The notes: generated by a model not told the origin, from the sequence alone. Positions 51,007 to 59,582 are shown, counted from the first letter of the stretch. The stretch: DNA of 64,000 nt from Myxococcales bacterium (GCA_016793465.1 JAEUJW010000075.1:124001-188000); one strand, 5' to 3'. Numbers and translations are program-made.

Positions 51007-52845
51007 ATGCACAAACAGTCCGCCCCCGACCGCCGCGACCCGACCGCCGCCCCCGCCCCCGCGTCGCGCGTCGACGTGCCGCACCCCGCCCACGTCATGC
51101 AGCGCGTCGCCGGCAACCAGGCCGTCCTGCGCGGCCGCGCCGGCCCGGTCACCGGCCTCCCCGGAGACCTGCAGAGCGCCCTCGAGGCCCGCGGCGGCGT
51201 CTCGCTGGCAGGCGTGCGCGTCCACCACGACTCGCCCGAGCCCGCCCGCCACGGCGCCCTCGCCTTCACCCGCGGCGGCGACATCCACCTCGGCGTCGGC
51301 CAGGCCCGCCACCTCGAGCACGAGGCCTGGCACGCCGTGCAGCAGGCCCAGGGCCGCGTGCCCGCGACCGGCGCGATCCACGGCCAGGCCCTCAACGACG
51401 ACCCCGCGCTCGAGCGCGAGGCCGACGGCGGCGGCCGCGACGTCCCGCGCCACGGCCCCGGCCACAGCCCTCCGGTCATGCAGCGCATCCGCGCCGACCG
51501 CGACGCCCACGACCACTGGATCAGCGACCTCCACCCCGGCGCGATCGTCGAGCCCGGCGAGGGCTACATCCGCGTCACCAGCTTCGGCTCGACCGCCGAC
51601 ACGAGGACCGGCGCGCTCGCCAACCAGGACCACGCCTACGTCGGCATCGAGTACGTCGACGCCAGCGACGCCCCGCACACCGCATTCACCGACCTCACCC
51701 ACAACGGCGTGCGCTACCACGACGACCACACCGACATCACCGGCGGCATCGAGCTCGAGAGCGACGACGGCCAGCAGATGCGCCAGCTGCTCGGCACCAA
51801 GATGTTCAGCGAGAGCGTCAGGGGCGGCTCGGTGCGGACCTACGTCGGCACCAGCTACCGCATCAGCGCCCAGCAGGCCACCGACGCGATCGCCCGCGCC
51901 AGGGACATCCTGAAGGAGTACGGCGGCGTCCGCCCGCGGGGCGGCAGGGACTACAAGTACAAGTTCGCCCGGACCGGCCACACGCTGACCCGCGACCACG
52001 GCATCAACTGCGCCCGCTTCGCCGAGAAGATCCTGAAGGCCGCCAACATCAAGGCCAGCGCCGGCAAGGCCGCCAAGACCCCCTACGAGGCCGCCAACCT
52101 GCAAGGCGGCGCCCACGGCCTGAAGGTCCTCGACGCCACCGATCCGGCCCGGCTCGACGCCTCGGCCCTCACCAAGTCGCTCGCGTCCATGGCCTCGGTC
52201 ACCGGCAAGGCCAGCAAGTTCGGCTCCTCGATCGCCTCGCGTTACCACCGCAGGTCGCTCGACAGCGCCGACAAGGCCGCGATCAAGGACTGGGTCGCCG
52301 GCGACTGGTCCAGCTTCAACAAATACGTCCGCGGCCTGCTCAGCCCCGCGGACCAGAAGACCCTCGAGGGCATCACGATCAACAACAAGAAGGTCATGCC
52401 GTTCGCCGACCGCGTCACCGCCCTCAACCGCGCGCTCGACAAGCTCGACGCCTTCGACGGCACCTCCTACCGCTGGTCCCGGACCGCCAGCCCCGACGTC
52501 TACAAGCACCTGATCCGCCCCGGCGACTACGTGTCCGACCGGGGCTACAGCGCCTCGAGCATGCTGAAGGGCGGCGAGGGCGGCGCGTCCGGCTGGGGCA
52601 AGGCCGGCAACGTGCACTTCGAGCTCCGGGGCACCAGCGGCCGCGACATCTCCCAGCACTCGCCGATGGCGGGCGAGCGCGAGGTCCTGTTCAAGCCCAA
52701 TACAATTTTTAAAGTCGAGGCGATCAAGGTCGAGAGCGACAACACCACGTACGTCGTCCTCCGCGAGGTGTCCGGCTCGGGCGGCAAGGCCATCAAGAAC
52801 TCCTACGACGGCAGCACGCTGGTCGCCGCCGCGGCCACGCCGTGA
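51007..52845 (+). CDS. DUF4157-containing predicted eCIS effector with ADP-ribosyltransferase-like toxin domain
   Basis: A 612-aa protein. The N-terminal region (about 1-125) is a DUF4157 module: PAHVMQRVAGNQAV, VRVHHDSPEPARHGALAFTRG, DIHLG, and His105-Glu106-x-x-His109 in HEAWHAVQQAQGRV. This module marks cargo of extracellular contractile injection systems. A middle domain (about 160-360) has DHAYVGIEYVD (His209) and GINCARFAEKIL (Cys335), a possible cysteine-hydrolase pair. The C-terminal part (about 470-590) resembles ADP-ribosyltransferase exotoxins: YRWSR (Arg489), RGYSASSM (STS-like, 514-519) and GEREVLF with Glu557 and Glu559 (ExE). No signal peptide. A Tyr/Gly-rich stretch (SGWGKAGNVHFELRG) precedes the ExE site. 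Confidence 0.88.
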   Translation: MHKQSAPDRRDPTAAPAPASRVDVPHPAHVMQRVAGNQAVLRGRAGPVTGLPGDLQSALEARGGVSLAGVRVHHDSPEPARHGALAFTRGGDIHLGVGQARHLEHEAWHAVQQAQGRVPATGAIHGQALNDDPALEREADGGGRDVPRHGPGHSPPVMQRIRADRDAHDHWISDLHPGAIVEPGEGYIRVTSFGSTADTRTGALANQDHAYVGIEYVDASDAPHTAFTDLTHNGVRYHDDHTDITGGIELESDDGQQMRQLLGTKMFSESVRGGSVRTYVGTSYRISAQQATDAIARARDILKEYGGVRPRGGRDYKYKFARTGHTLTRDHGINCARFAEKILKAANIKASAGKAAKTPYEAANLQGGAHGLKVLDATDPARLDASALTKSLASMASVTGKASKFGSSIASRYHRRSLDSADKAAIKDWVAGDWSSFNKYVRGLLSPADQKTLEGITINNKKVMPFADRVTALNRALDKLDAFDGTSYRWSRTASPDVYKHLIRPGDYVSDRGYSASSMLKGGEGGASGWGKAGNVHFELRGTSGRDISQHSPMAGEREVLFKPNTIFKVEAIKVESDNTTYVVLREVSGSGGKAIKNSYDGSTLVAAAATP

Positions 52846-52861
52846 GCCCCGAACCCACCCT

Positions 52862-52966
52862 GTGACGCCCGACTCCGGCGGCGAGTGCGTGCCCTACCAG
52901 ACCGACGCCGACTGCTGCCCGCCGTTCCTCTGCAACTTCGGCGCGTGTCTGCCCGCGCCGGGCTGA
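52862..52966 (+). CDS. Possible Cys-rich mini-protein or gene remnant
   Basis: A 34-codon GTG-started frame begins 17 bp after the toxin stop and encodes ECVPYQTDADCCPPFLCNFG-type spacing with five Cys. The C-x11-C-C-x5-C-x6-C pattern resembles the C-terminal Cys-rich ends of myxobacterial lipoproteins (for example NRACSSDADCCEGEGC in the YHYH gene). It may be the last exon-like fragment of a broken Cys-rich gene or a real small peptide. No good ribosome-binding site is visible. Confidence 0.3.
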   Translation: MTPDSGGECVPYQTDADCCPPFLCNFGACLPAPG

Positions 52967-52984
52967 GCGGTCGATAGAGAAGTC

Positions 52985-53027
52985 GAAGCGGCGAAGCCGG
53001 CAGGTGAACCGCCGGCTTCGCCGCTTC
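52985..53027. terminator. 17-bp perfect hairpin, convergent terminator
   Basis: gaagcggcgaagccggc (52985-53001) and its exact inverse (53011-53027) flank a 9-base loop aggtgaacc. It lies between the toxin-side genes (plus) and a lipoprotein gene (minus, stop at 53043) and is followed by an AT stretch (cgaattatt). The strongest stem-loop seen in the window. Confidence 0.8.
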
Positions 53028-53042
53028 CGAATTATTGACCCT

Positions 53043-54344
53043 TCACTGGTTGGTCCAGGTCGCCATGTCGAGCTCCTGGATGTCGTCGCCCTCGCACCCC
53101 GCGCCCGGCTCGTTCGAGCACATGTGGTGGTTGACCGCCACCACGGTGACCTGGCCGTGCGCGGTCGCCCCGCCCTGGGCCGGCGTGAACTCGCCGCTGA
53201 AGTCGAGCCCGCCGCCGTCGAAGCCGGACAGGTCGACGTCCGCGAGCCCGAAGCTCGCCTCGAACTGCGCGGCGTCGACGGTGCTCGCGTAGGCCGCGGG
53301 CACGCCGAGCCGCACCGACGCGAGGCTGCCGTCGGCGGCCGGCGTGGCGTACAGCTCGACCGCGAACGACCCGTCCCAGCGCCCGTCGGCGGTCACCACC
53401 TGCGCGCTCGCGGGGATGCGCAGCGCGCCCGCCTCGCTGCCCGAGTCGGTCGCGCAGGCCACCGCGCCCGGCGTCAGGGCCAGCGTCATCTCGGTCGGCT
53501 CGGCGCCCGCCCACTGCAGCGACAGCGGGCCCGCCGCGGCCACCAGGGCCAGGGCGTCGTCGCCCGAGAACAGCGCGACCGCGGCGTCGAGCCCGACCGG
53601 CGCCTCGAAGTCGCAGGCCGACTCGGCCGCCGGCCAGCTCGCCACCGGGATGAAGCCGGCGCCGACCACCTCGCCTTCGTCGATCTGGATCATGGTCGAC
53701 GCCCCGCCGAACAGCCCCGAGCCGCTGATGCCGATCTCGAACCTGACCTCGTCGATCACGGCGTTGTCCGGCTCGAGCGTGTCGACGGCGAAGCTGCCGG
53801 CGAACGCGTCGAGCGCGATCTCGTGGGAGATCCGGCCGATCCCCCGCGACGTCGCCCGCAGCGGCGCCGTGAACTGCTCGGCGAACCCGCCGCCCGCGCT
53901 GTCGACGACCACGTCGACGTCGACCTCGAGGCGGTCCGAACAATCCGCGAACCCGCCGTCGTAGCCGTTGTCCTCGGGCACCGACTTCACGAAGCGGACC
54001 TCGCCGCCGTTGTAGGTCACGCCGACCGTCAGCTCGCCCGCGCCCGCCTCGGGCCCGAAGGCGACGTTCAGCGGGCCGTCGTCGAGCCCGCCCGACCACA
54101 CCATCGGCGAGGCGTGCGAGCCGGCCGCGACCGCGAGCACGTCCGCGGCCGAGAACCCCAGCGCCGAGGCCTCCTCGACGCCCGCGAGCACGGTCACCTC
54201 GTCGACACAGCCGCCGCCGTCGAGGGCCTCGTCGTCGTTCTTGTCGTCCTCCTCCTCGGGGTTCATGTCGATCTCGGCGGGCGCCGGGTCGCAGGCGGAC
54301 AGCGAGAACAGCAGGAAGGCGGGGATGAAGCTGCGGGTCAACAT
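53043..54344 (-). CDS. Hypothetical lipoprotein, 433 aa
   Basis: Predicted lipoprotein: signal peptide FIPAFLLFSLSAC puts the lipid Cys at residue 18, followed by a Glu/Asp-rich linker. The mature region is beta-rich with a weak internal duplication: segments VGVTYNGGEVRFVKSV..., PLRATSRGIGRISHEIALDAFAG, GEVVGAGFIPVASW, LTPGAVACATDSGSEAGALRIPASAQVVTADGRWDG. Few Cys (about five). I do not recognise a family; a secreted beta-sandwich or adhesin-like fold is plausible. The start at 54344 matches the signal peptide. It faces the hairpin at 52985 with its 3' end. Confidence 0.85.
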   Translation of the reverse strand: MLTRSFIPAFLLFSLSACDPAPAEIDMNPEEEDDKNDDEALDGGGCVDEVTVLAGVEEASALGFSAADVLAVAAGSHASPMVWSGGLDDGPLNVAFGPEAGAGELTVGVTYNGGEVRFVKSVPEDNGYDGGFADCSDRLEVDVDVVVDSAGGGFAEQFTAPLRATSRGIGRISHEIALDAFAGSFAVDTLEPDNAVIDEVRFEIGISGSGLFGGASTMIQIDEGEVVGAGFIPVASWPAAESACDFEAPVGLDAAVALFSGDDALALVAAAGPLSLQWAGAEPTEMTLALTPGAVACATDSGSEAGALRIPASAQVVTADGRWDGSFAVELYATPAADGSLASVRLGVPAAYASTVDAAQFEASFGLADVDLSGFDGGGLDFSGEFTPAQGGATAHGQVTVVAVNHHMCSNEPGAGCEGDDIQELDMATWTNQ

Positions 54345-54544
54345 GATGGCGCGACGAATGCAGCCAGCGTGCCAGCTCCCCCCCGAGGCGGTCCAGCGCC
54401 GAACCCCGCGCCGGCGCGACAGCCGTGTCGCGCCCCGGACAGCCCGCCGCGTCGCACCGATCCCTCACACGCGAACCCGCGCACGCCCCCCGGACACCTC
54501 GCCGCCGGCCGCCGCACGCACCGGTGTTACCCTCGCCGCCACCC

Positions 54545-55678
54545 GTGACGCCCGCCTCCGCCAGCCTGCGCGCCGACCTCGTCCGCGTGGCCCTCCCGTT
54601 CGCCGAGGCCCACACCCCCCCGCGCGCCGTCTACGTCGACCCCGCGCTGCACGCCCGCGAGCTCGCGCTGCTGCTGCGCGACGGCCTCGCCGCCGGCAGC
54701 GAGGCCGACCTCCCGCAGCCCGGCGCCTGGTCCCGCGTGCCCCTCGAGGGCCTGAGCCTCGCGCTGCTGCGCGGCCCCGACGGCGAGGTCCGGGCCCTCC
54801 ACGACGTCTGCCGCCACCGCGGCGTGCAGCTGCTCGCCGGCCTCGAGGGCCGCGTCGCCGGCGAGCTCGAGTGCCCCTACCACGGCTGGTGCTACGACCC
54901 GCGCGGCCCGCTGCTCCGCGCCCCCGGCCTGCGCGACGCGGCCGGGCGCGGCGAGCTCGGCCTGCGCGCCGCGCGGGTGTGGTCGCGCTGGGGTCAGCTG
55001 TTCGTCGCCGACGTCCCGCCGGCCCCGCCGCCCCGCCTCGCCGGCCCGCCGTGGCTCGACGAGCTGCACCGCGTCCCGCTGCGCCGCGCGCGGCGCGTGC
55101 GCTGGGAGGTCGCCGCCGGCTGGAAGCTGCTCGTCGAGAACTTCCAGGAGTCGCACCACTTCCCGCGCATCCACCCCGGCCTCGAGGCCCGCACGCCCGC
55201 GCGCGACTCGACGAGCGTCACCACCGGCGACGGCTGGCTCGGCGGCACCATGCGGCTGCGCGACGAGCTCGAGACCGTCTCGCTCTCGGGCCGCCGCCTC
55301 GGCCGCCCCTTCATCGTCCCGCCCTCGCGCCGCCGCACGGTGTTCGACGCCTGGGTCGCGCCCAACCTGCTCACCAGCCTGCAGCCCGACTATCTGCTCA
55401 CCTACCGCCTGACCCCCCGCGCCGTCGACCGCACCGACATCACCGCCGAGATCTACACGCACGCCGAGGCCCCGCCCGACCCCGCCGCGCTCGAGGACAT
55501 CGCCGCGTTCTGGGACCGCACCAACGCCGAGGACCGGGCGATCTGCGAGCGCCAGCAGCGCGGCCTCGCCGACCGCGGCTATCGCCCCCACCGCTACGCC
55601 GCCGGCGAGGACGGCATGCACGCCTTCGACGCGTGGTGGGCCGCCCGCCTGCTCGCGGCCCTCGAGGAGCCGGCATGA
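54545..55678 (+). CDS. Rieske [2Fe-2S] non-heme iron oxygenase (ring-hydroxylating type, alpha subunit)
   Basis: A 377-aa aromatic-ring-hydroxylating-type oxygenase. The Rieske cluster motif is DVCRHRGVQLL followed by LECPYHGWCYDPRG (C-x-H ... C-x2-H, about residues 80-120). The mononuclear iron site is in WKLLVENFQESHHFPRIHPGL (N-F-x-E-x-x-H-x4-H). The C-terminal catalytic domain covers about 190-370. Such enzymes hydroxylate or demethylate organic substrates using electrons from a separate reductase; none is encoded next to it. The start is GTG at 54545. The stop overlaps the ATG of the following HxD...H dioxygenase-like gene (ATGA), indicating coordinate synthesis. Confidence 0.93.
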   Translation: MTPASASLRADLVRVALPFAEAHTPPRAVYVDPALHARELALLLRDGLAAGSEADLPQPGAWSRVPLEGLSLALLRGPDGEVRALHDVCRHRGVQLLAGLEGRVAGELECPYHGWCYDPRGPLLRAPGLRDAAGRGELGLRAARVWSRWGQLFVADVPPAPPPRLAGPPWLDELHRVPLRRARRVRWEVAAGWKLLVENFQESHHFPRIHPGLEARTPARDSTSVTTGDGWLGGTMRLRDELETVSLSGRRLGRPFIVPPSRRRTVFDAWVAPNLLTSLQPDYLLTYRLTPRAVDRTDITAEIYTHAEAPPDPAALEDIAAFWDRTNAEDRAICERQQRGLADRGYRPHRYAAGEDGMHAFDAWWAARLLAALEEPA

Positions 55679-56499
55679 CCGCCAAGCTGTGGGGCATCCA
55701 CGGCCGGCCGTGGATCGACCTCTCGCCGCTGCTCGACATCACCGGCCTCGCCGAGCTCGACCGCGAGATCTGCCGCGGCCTCGCCGAGGTCGACGTCGGC
55801 TCGACCGGCGCCACCCTGAAGTGGATGGGAGTCGTCGCGCCCTGGCAGGTCGACGACGACTACCGCGACGCCATGTGGGCGATCGAGGCCATGACCGATC
55901 CAGAGTGGCTCGACTTCGCCGCCCTCGCCGACGATCCCGACGAGCTCCGGCTGGTCGATCGCCCGCACCTCCGCTTCGGCGACGAGACCGACCACCCGTT
56001 CACGCCGGCCCAGATCCGCCTGCTGACCGTGCGCCACGGCGTCTACTTCCCCTGGCGGACCTGCTACCACCTGCTCGAGAACGACCGCTGGGAGGACAAG
56101 CACTCCGGCGCCGGCAAGGCCTTCGACCCCGAGGCCGAGCGCGTGTTCCCGCGGACCGTCGCGTTCATCCGCCGCCTGCCGTTCCGCGAGATCGGCCGCG
56201 CCGTGATCTTCGGCCTCGAGCCCAACGACCACGCCCCGCTGCACCGCGACACCGAGCCCGGCACCTCCCTCTCCGTCGCCCAGAGCATCTCCTTCGCCCC
56301 GCGCCCCGGCAAGCGCCTCTACCTGCAGAACGACCCCGACGCCGAGCCCACCGTCATCGACGCCCCCGCCTACTGGTTCAACGACATGGACTACCACGGC
56401 GTGCTGCCCGACCCGACGTTCCGCTACTCCGTCCGCGTCGACGGCGTCTTCAATAGTGAGTTCGCCCGGGCGATCGAGCGCCTCGCCCGCTCACGCTGA
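55675..56499 (+). CDS. Fe(II)-dependent dioxygenase-like protein 1 (HxD...H jelly roll)
   Basis: A 274-aa protein translationally coupled to the Rieske oxygenase. Metal ligands are predicted in HAPLHRDTEPG (His190, Asp192) and FNDMDYHGVLPDP (His241), with a following FRYSVRVDG whose Arg could hold a 2-oxo acid carboxylate. This order fits aspartyl/asparaginyl-hydroxylase-like 2OG oxygenases. The N-terminal half (about 1-130) is specific to this subfamily and shared with the paralogue at 58701: WGIHGRPWIDLSPLL, LEEICxGLA-type helix, HGVYFPW. Function unknown. Its last nine bases overlap the convergent ATP-grasp gene. Confidence 0.85.
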   Translation: MTAKLWGIHGRPWIDLSPLLDITGLAELDREICRGLAEVDVGSTGATLKWMGVVAPWQVDDDYRDAMWAIEAMTDPEWLDFAALADDPDELRLVDRPHLRFGDETDHPFTPAQIRLLTVRHGVYFPWRTCYHLLENDRWEDKHSGAGKAFDPEAERVFPRTVAFIRRLPFREIGRAVIFGLEPNDHAPLHRDTEPGTSLSVAQSISFAPRPGKRLYLQNDPDAEPTVIDAPAYWFNDMDYHGVLPDPTFRYSVRVDGVFNSEFARAIERLARSR

Positions 56500-57750
56500 C
56501 GGCTCGACGAGCACCGGCACGCTCAGCGCCGAGGCGTCGGTCTTGCCGCGGTGCGTCCGCAGGTAGAGCCCCGCCGCCTCGCCCGCGATCACGAACACCC
56601 CGTAGTTCGCGACCGTGCCGTCGACCCGCGGCTGGGCCCGGAAGTAGCGCTGCGCGACCCACCGCCCCCGCCGCGCGTGTCTGATGGAGTCCGCCCAGAC
56701 CTCGTCGCTGACCTCGCAGCCGAGGATCACCTCCTCGCCCTCCGCGCCGTAGTCGCTCTTCAACACCCAGTCGGCGCGCGTGGCCAGCAGCATCTCCGGG
56801 AGCAGCGACTCGAGCCGCGAGGTGTACGGCACCAGCCGCTCGACGATCTGCTGGGACTGCGGCGAGAAGCGGTGGATGTGCTCCCACATGAACGCCATCG
56901 CCCGCTTGTTCTGCGGCAGCACCGCCCCGAACGGGTTGACCACCACGCACGCCCGCCGCTCGACCGCGTCCAGCAGCAGCGCCAGCGGCCCGCGCAGCGG
57001 CTCGTGGTCGGGGATCGCGTCGTCGTCCCACGCCGAGCTGCGCTCGGTCCACCAGTCGGTCTTGTAGTGGCGCAGCACCAGCGCCACCGGCACGTCGAAC
57101 AGCGTCACCTGCCCGTCCGCGCCCTGCCCCAGGTTGAACGGCGAGCCCAGCACCACCGCGTAGCCCGCCCGCTCGAGCGCCCGCTGGTACAGCTTGATGA
57201 CGCACAGGTCCTCGGTGAACTCGGTCGGATAGACGATGCCCACCGTCCGCGGCCCGCCGCGCAGCCAGCCGCGGCGGTACGCCTCGATCATGGCGATGAA
57301 CCGCCGCTCGAGCCCCGCGTTCGGATCGACGAGCCCCGCGTGCCGCGGGTGCACCAGCCGCGACAGCTCGAGCGCCTCGGCCTCGCCGGTCGGCGTGTCG
57401 CAGTTGAGCTCGGCGACCGCCAGCCCGTCGTCGGTCACGAACACGTCGGCGCGGGCGATGCCGTGCCACAGCGGCGCCGACGCCAGCCACAGCGCGCGCT
57501 GGAACGGGGTCAGGTTGAAGAAGTCGGTGAGCAGCGACTCGTCGTCGGCGACGATGCGCCCGAGCTCGTCGTACACCAGCGCGATCTGCTCGCCCGCATG
57601 CGTCAGCGCGCGGTGCAGCGCCGGCGTGATGCGCTCCGGCGTGGGGTCGAAGCGCGGCGCCCCGTCGACCCACGGGTCGGTCACGATCCCGCCGGCGATC
57701 AGCGCGCGCGCGAACTGTTCATATGCATGTCCGGGCCGCGCGTCCTGCAT
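56491..57750 (-). CDS. Glutathionylspermidine-synthase-like ATP-grasp ligase
   Basis: A 419-aa ATP-grasp amide ligase related to the synthetase domain of glutathionylspermidine synthase (E. coli Gss; YgiC and YjfC relatives). Typical elements: WVDGAPRFDPTPERI at the N-terminus, FVTDDGLAVAELNCDTPTGEAEA (the E-L-N-x-D-T-P-T-G substrate loop), VVNPFGAVLPQNKRAMAFMWE (catalytic Lys region), and WVLKSDYGAEGEEVILG (ATP-binding Lys and glycine loop) with WVAQRYFRAQP. It would join a carboxylate to an amine or thiol peptide using ATP. It is encoded 16 bp after the DUF350 membrane protein gene, a pairing described for this ATP-grasp family. The acceptor is unknown. Confidence 0.9.
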   Translation of the reverse strand: MQDARPGHAYEQFARALIAGGIVTDPWVDGAPRFDPTPERITPALHRALTHAGEQIALVYDELGRIVADDESLLTDFFNLTPFQRALWLASAPLWHGIARADVFVTDDGLAVAELNCDTPTGEAEALELSRLVHPRHAGLVDPNAGLERRFIAMIEAYRRGWLRGGPRTVGIVYPTEFTEDLCVIKLYQRALERAGYAVVLGSPFNLGQGADGQVTLFDVPVALVLRHYKTDWWTERSSAWDDDAIPDHEPLRGPLALLLDAVERRACVVVNPFGAVLPQNKRAMAFMWEHIHRFSPQSQQIVERLVPYTSRLESLLPEMLLATRADWVLKSDYGAEGEEVILGCEVSDEVWADSIRHARRGRWVAQRYFRAQPRVDGTVANYGVFVIAGEAAGLYLRTHRGKTDASALSVPVLVEPSA

Positions 57751-57766
57751 GGTCGCCTCGCCGTCG

Positions 57767-58618
57767 TCAGGCCAGCACGGCGATCGCCAGCGCGGTCGCC
57801 AGGTACGTCGTCGCCTCGAGCGACGCCAGCGCGGCGTCGCGGTCGCGGGCGATCGCCTCGTCGATGCGACCGCCCCGCAGCGACGGCCGCGCCCCGAGCA
57901 GCAGCCACTGCACGACGATCTGCCGCACCGGGTAGAGCCCGAGGGCGCACAGCGCCACCCCGCCGAAGCCCAGCATCGCCGGGCCCCAGCCCGGGAACTC
58001 GCCCTCGCCGGTCAGCGCGCGGGCGATGAGGATCGCCACCGCCACCGAGATGCCCGCGTAGCTGATCGCCGCCGCCGCGTTCTCGCCGTGGATCTGCTCG
58101 GCGTCGTCGTAGGCGGTCAGCAGGCGGTACAGCGACACGAACAGCGCGTGGCTCGCGAGGCCGATCACGAAGAAGATGAGGGCCAGCCCGACGTCCGCCA
58201 GGTCGCCGCCGACGACCGAGCGCGAGGCGAGGATACCGATCGCCACGAAGTGCGCCCCCGCGGCCAGGCCCGCCGCCGCGTTGCCGCGGTCGAGCTCGGC
58301 CCGCAGCTGCGCGCGGAACAGCGCCCGCGTGCTGATCGCCCCGGCCACGTGAATGACGATGAGCCCGACGAGCCCGTAGACCGCCGCGACCGTCAGGTCG
58401 GCCGTCAGGTCGGCCCCCGTGACCCCGTGCTTGACCACCGCCGCCGCCAGCAGGAACACCGCGAACACGTGGCCGACCTGCAGCAGGCGCCAGGCCGCGT
58501 TGGTCGAGCCCAGCTGATGCGACGGCGACACGATCCGCTGGAATATGCGCAGCAGCACGAGGCACACGAGCGTCGTGCCCACGCCGAAACCGGCGGTGTA
58601 CAGGGTGGTCGGTTCCAT
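57767..58618 (-). CDS. DUF350-type membrane protein
   Basis: A 283-aa integral membrane protein with about eight predicted helices in two similar halves: GFGVGTTLVCLVLLRIF, ...HVFAVFLLAAAVVKHGVTG, AAVYGLVGLIVIHVAGAIS in the first half; AAGAHFVAIGILASRSV, IFFVIGLASHALFVSLYRLL, AAISYAGISVAVAILIARAL, GPAMLGFGGVALCALGLYPV in the second. This duplicated helical pattern is that of DUF350. The C-terminal tail is cytoplasmic and basic (RDRDAALASLEATT). Known neighbours of DUF350 genes are GspS-type ATP-grasp ligases, and here that ligase follows 16 bp downstream. ATG 58618 was chosen. It is divergent from the second dioxygenase-like gene. Confidence 0.88.
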   Translation of the reverse strand: MEPTTLYTAGFGVGTTLVCLVLLRIFQRIVSPSHQLGSTNAAWRLLQVGHVFAVFLLAAAVVKHGVTGADLTADLTVAAVYGLVGLIVIHVAGAISTRALFRAQLRAELDRGNAAAGLAAGAHFVAIGILASRSVVGGDLADVGLALIFFVIGLASHALFVSLYRLLTAYDDAEQIHGENAAAAISYAGISVAVAILIARALTGEGEFPGWGPAMLGFGGVALCALGLYPVRQIVVQWLLLGARPSLRGGRIDEAIARDRDAALASLEATTYLATALAIAVLA

Positions 58619-58700
58619 GGCACGCCCAGCATACGCCGCCCGCGGCGCCGCGTGGAAGCTCCAGCGCCGCCCTGCGATTCGTGGCACAATGCCGGCCGCG

Positions 58701-59582
58701 ATGGATCGACCCGCTCGCGCATCGGCCGTGTCGCACGGGCCGCGCCCGCGTATCCCCGGGACCGGCCTCCACGGCCTCTACGGGCGGCCATTCGTCGATC
58801 TCGAGCCTTACCTCGACCTCTCGCAGCTGCCCGCGATCCACGAGGAGATTTGCCTGGGACTGGCGAACATGCCCGTCGACTACACCGGCGGCAGCCACCG
58901 ATCGATGGGGATCATGCCCCCCAGCCGCGCGGAAGAAGTCGTGCGCGACTACGGCGAGGCGATCCGCGCCATGGACCCCGCGTCGTTCGCGACCTTCCGC
59001 TCGCTCGCCGACGACCCGTCCGCCGTCGACCCCGCGCGCCGCGGCGAGCAGGAGTTCGGCGAGGAGCGCGAGGTGCCGCTGTCGCGGCGCCAGATGCTGT
59101 GGTTGAAATATCGCCACGGGATATATTTCCCGTGGAAGGTCTACGTGGAGCTGATGCCGAACCGCTGGTGGGGCGACAAGGCCGACCCCGCCGGCAAGCG
59201 ATTCACCCGCGCCGCCGAGGCCCTGCTGCCGCGCACCCTCGCGTGGGTCCGCGGGCTCCCGTTCGTCAGCGTCGGCCGCTGCAACATCATGGGCCTCGAG
59301 GCCCACGACCACGGCACCGTGCACCGCGACGGCGACCCCGAGACCCAGACCGCGCCCGACCCCTTCATCACCGTCATCCCCGGCCCCACCAAGCGCCTCT
59401 ACCTGTGGGACGAGCAGCGCCGCCGAAAGACCCCCGTGACCGCCCGCGCCTACTGGTTCAACGACCACGACTACCACGGCGTCGAGGCCGACCCATTCTT
59501 CCGCTACTCGATCCGCGTCGACGGCGTCTTCGATCGTGACTTCGCCGATCGTCTCAGCCGTGATCTGGGAGGTGAACCGTGA
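58701..59582 (+). CDS. Fe(II)-dependent dioxygenase-like protein 2, paralogue of the 55675 gene
   Basis: A 293-aa homologue of the 55675 product. Shared landmarks: HGLYGRPFVDLEPYLDL, MGIMPPSRAEEVV, RHGIYFPWKVYVELM, LEAHDHGTVHRDGDPE (His208, Asp210), KRLYLWDEQ, YWFNDHDYHGVEADPFFRYSIRVDGVF (His259). All three presumed metal ligands are conserved in both copies, so both are likely active, while surrounding residues differ, suggesting different substrates. The start at 58701 (ATG) is chosen; ATG 58689 is possible. The stop overlaps the start of the next gene in a GTGA after a gggaggtg Shine-Dalgarno. Confidence 0.85.
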   Translation: MDRPARASAVSHGPRPRIPGTGLHGLYGRPFVDLEPYLDLSQLPAIHEEICLGLANMPVDYTGGSHRSMGIMPPSRAEEVVRDYGEAIRAMDPASFATFRSLADDPSAVDPARRGEQEFGEEREVPLSRRQMLWLKYRHGIYFPWKVYVELMPNRWWGDKADPAGKRFTRAAEALLPRTLAWVRGLPFVSVGRCNIMGLEAHDHGTVHRDGDPETQTAPDPFITVIPGPTKRLYLWDEQRRRKTPVTARAYWFNDHDYHGVEADPFFRYSIRVDGVFDRDFADRLSRDLGGEP

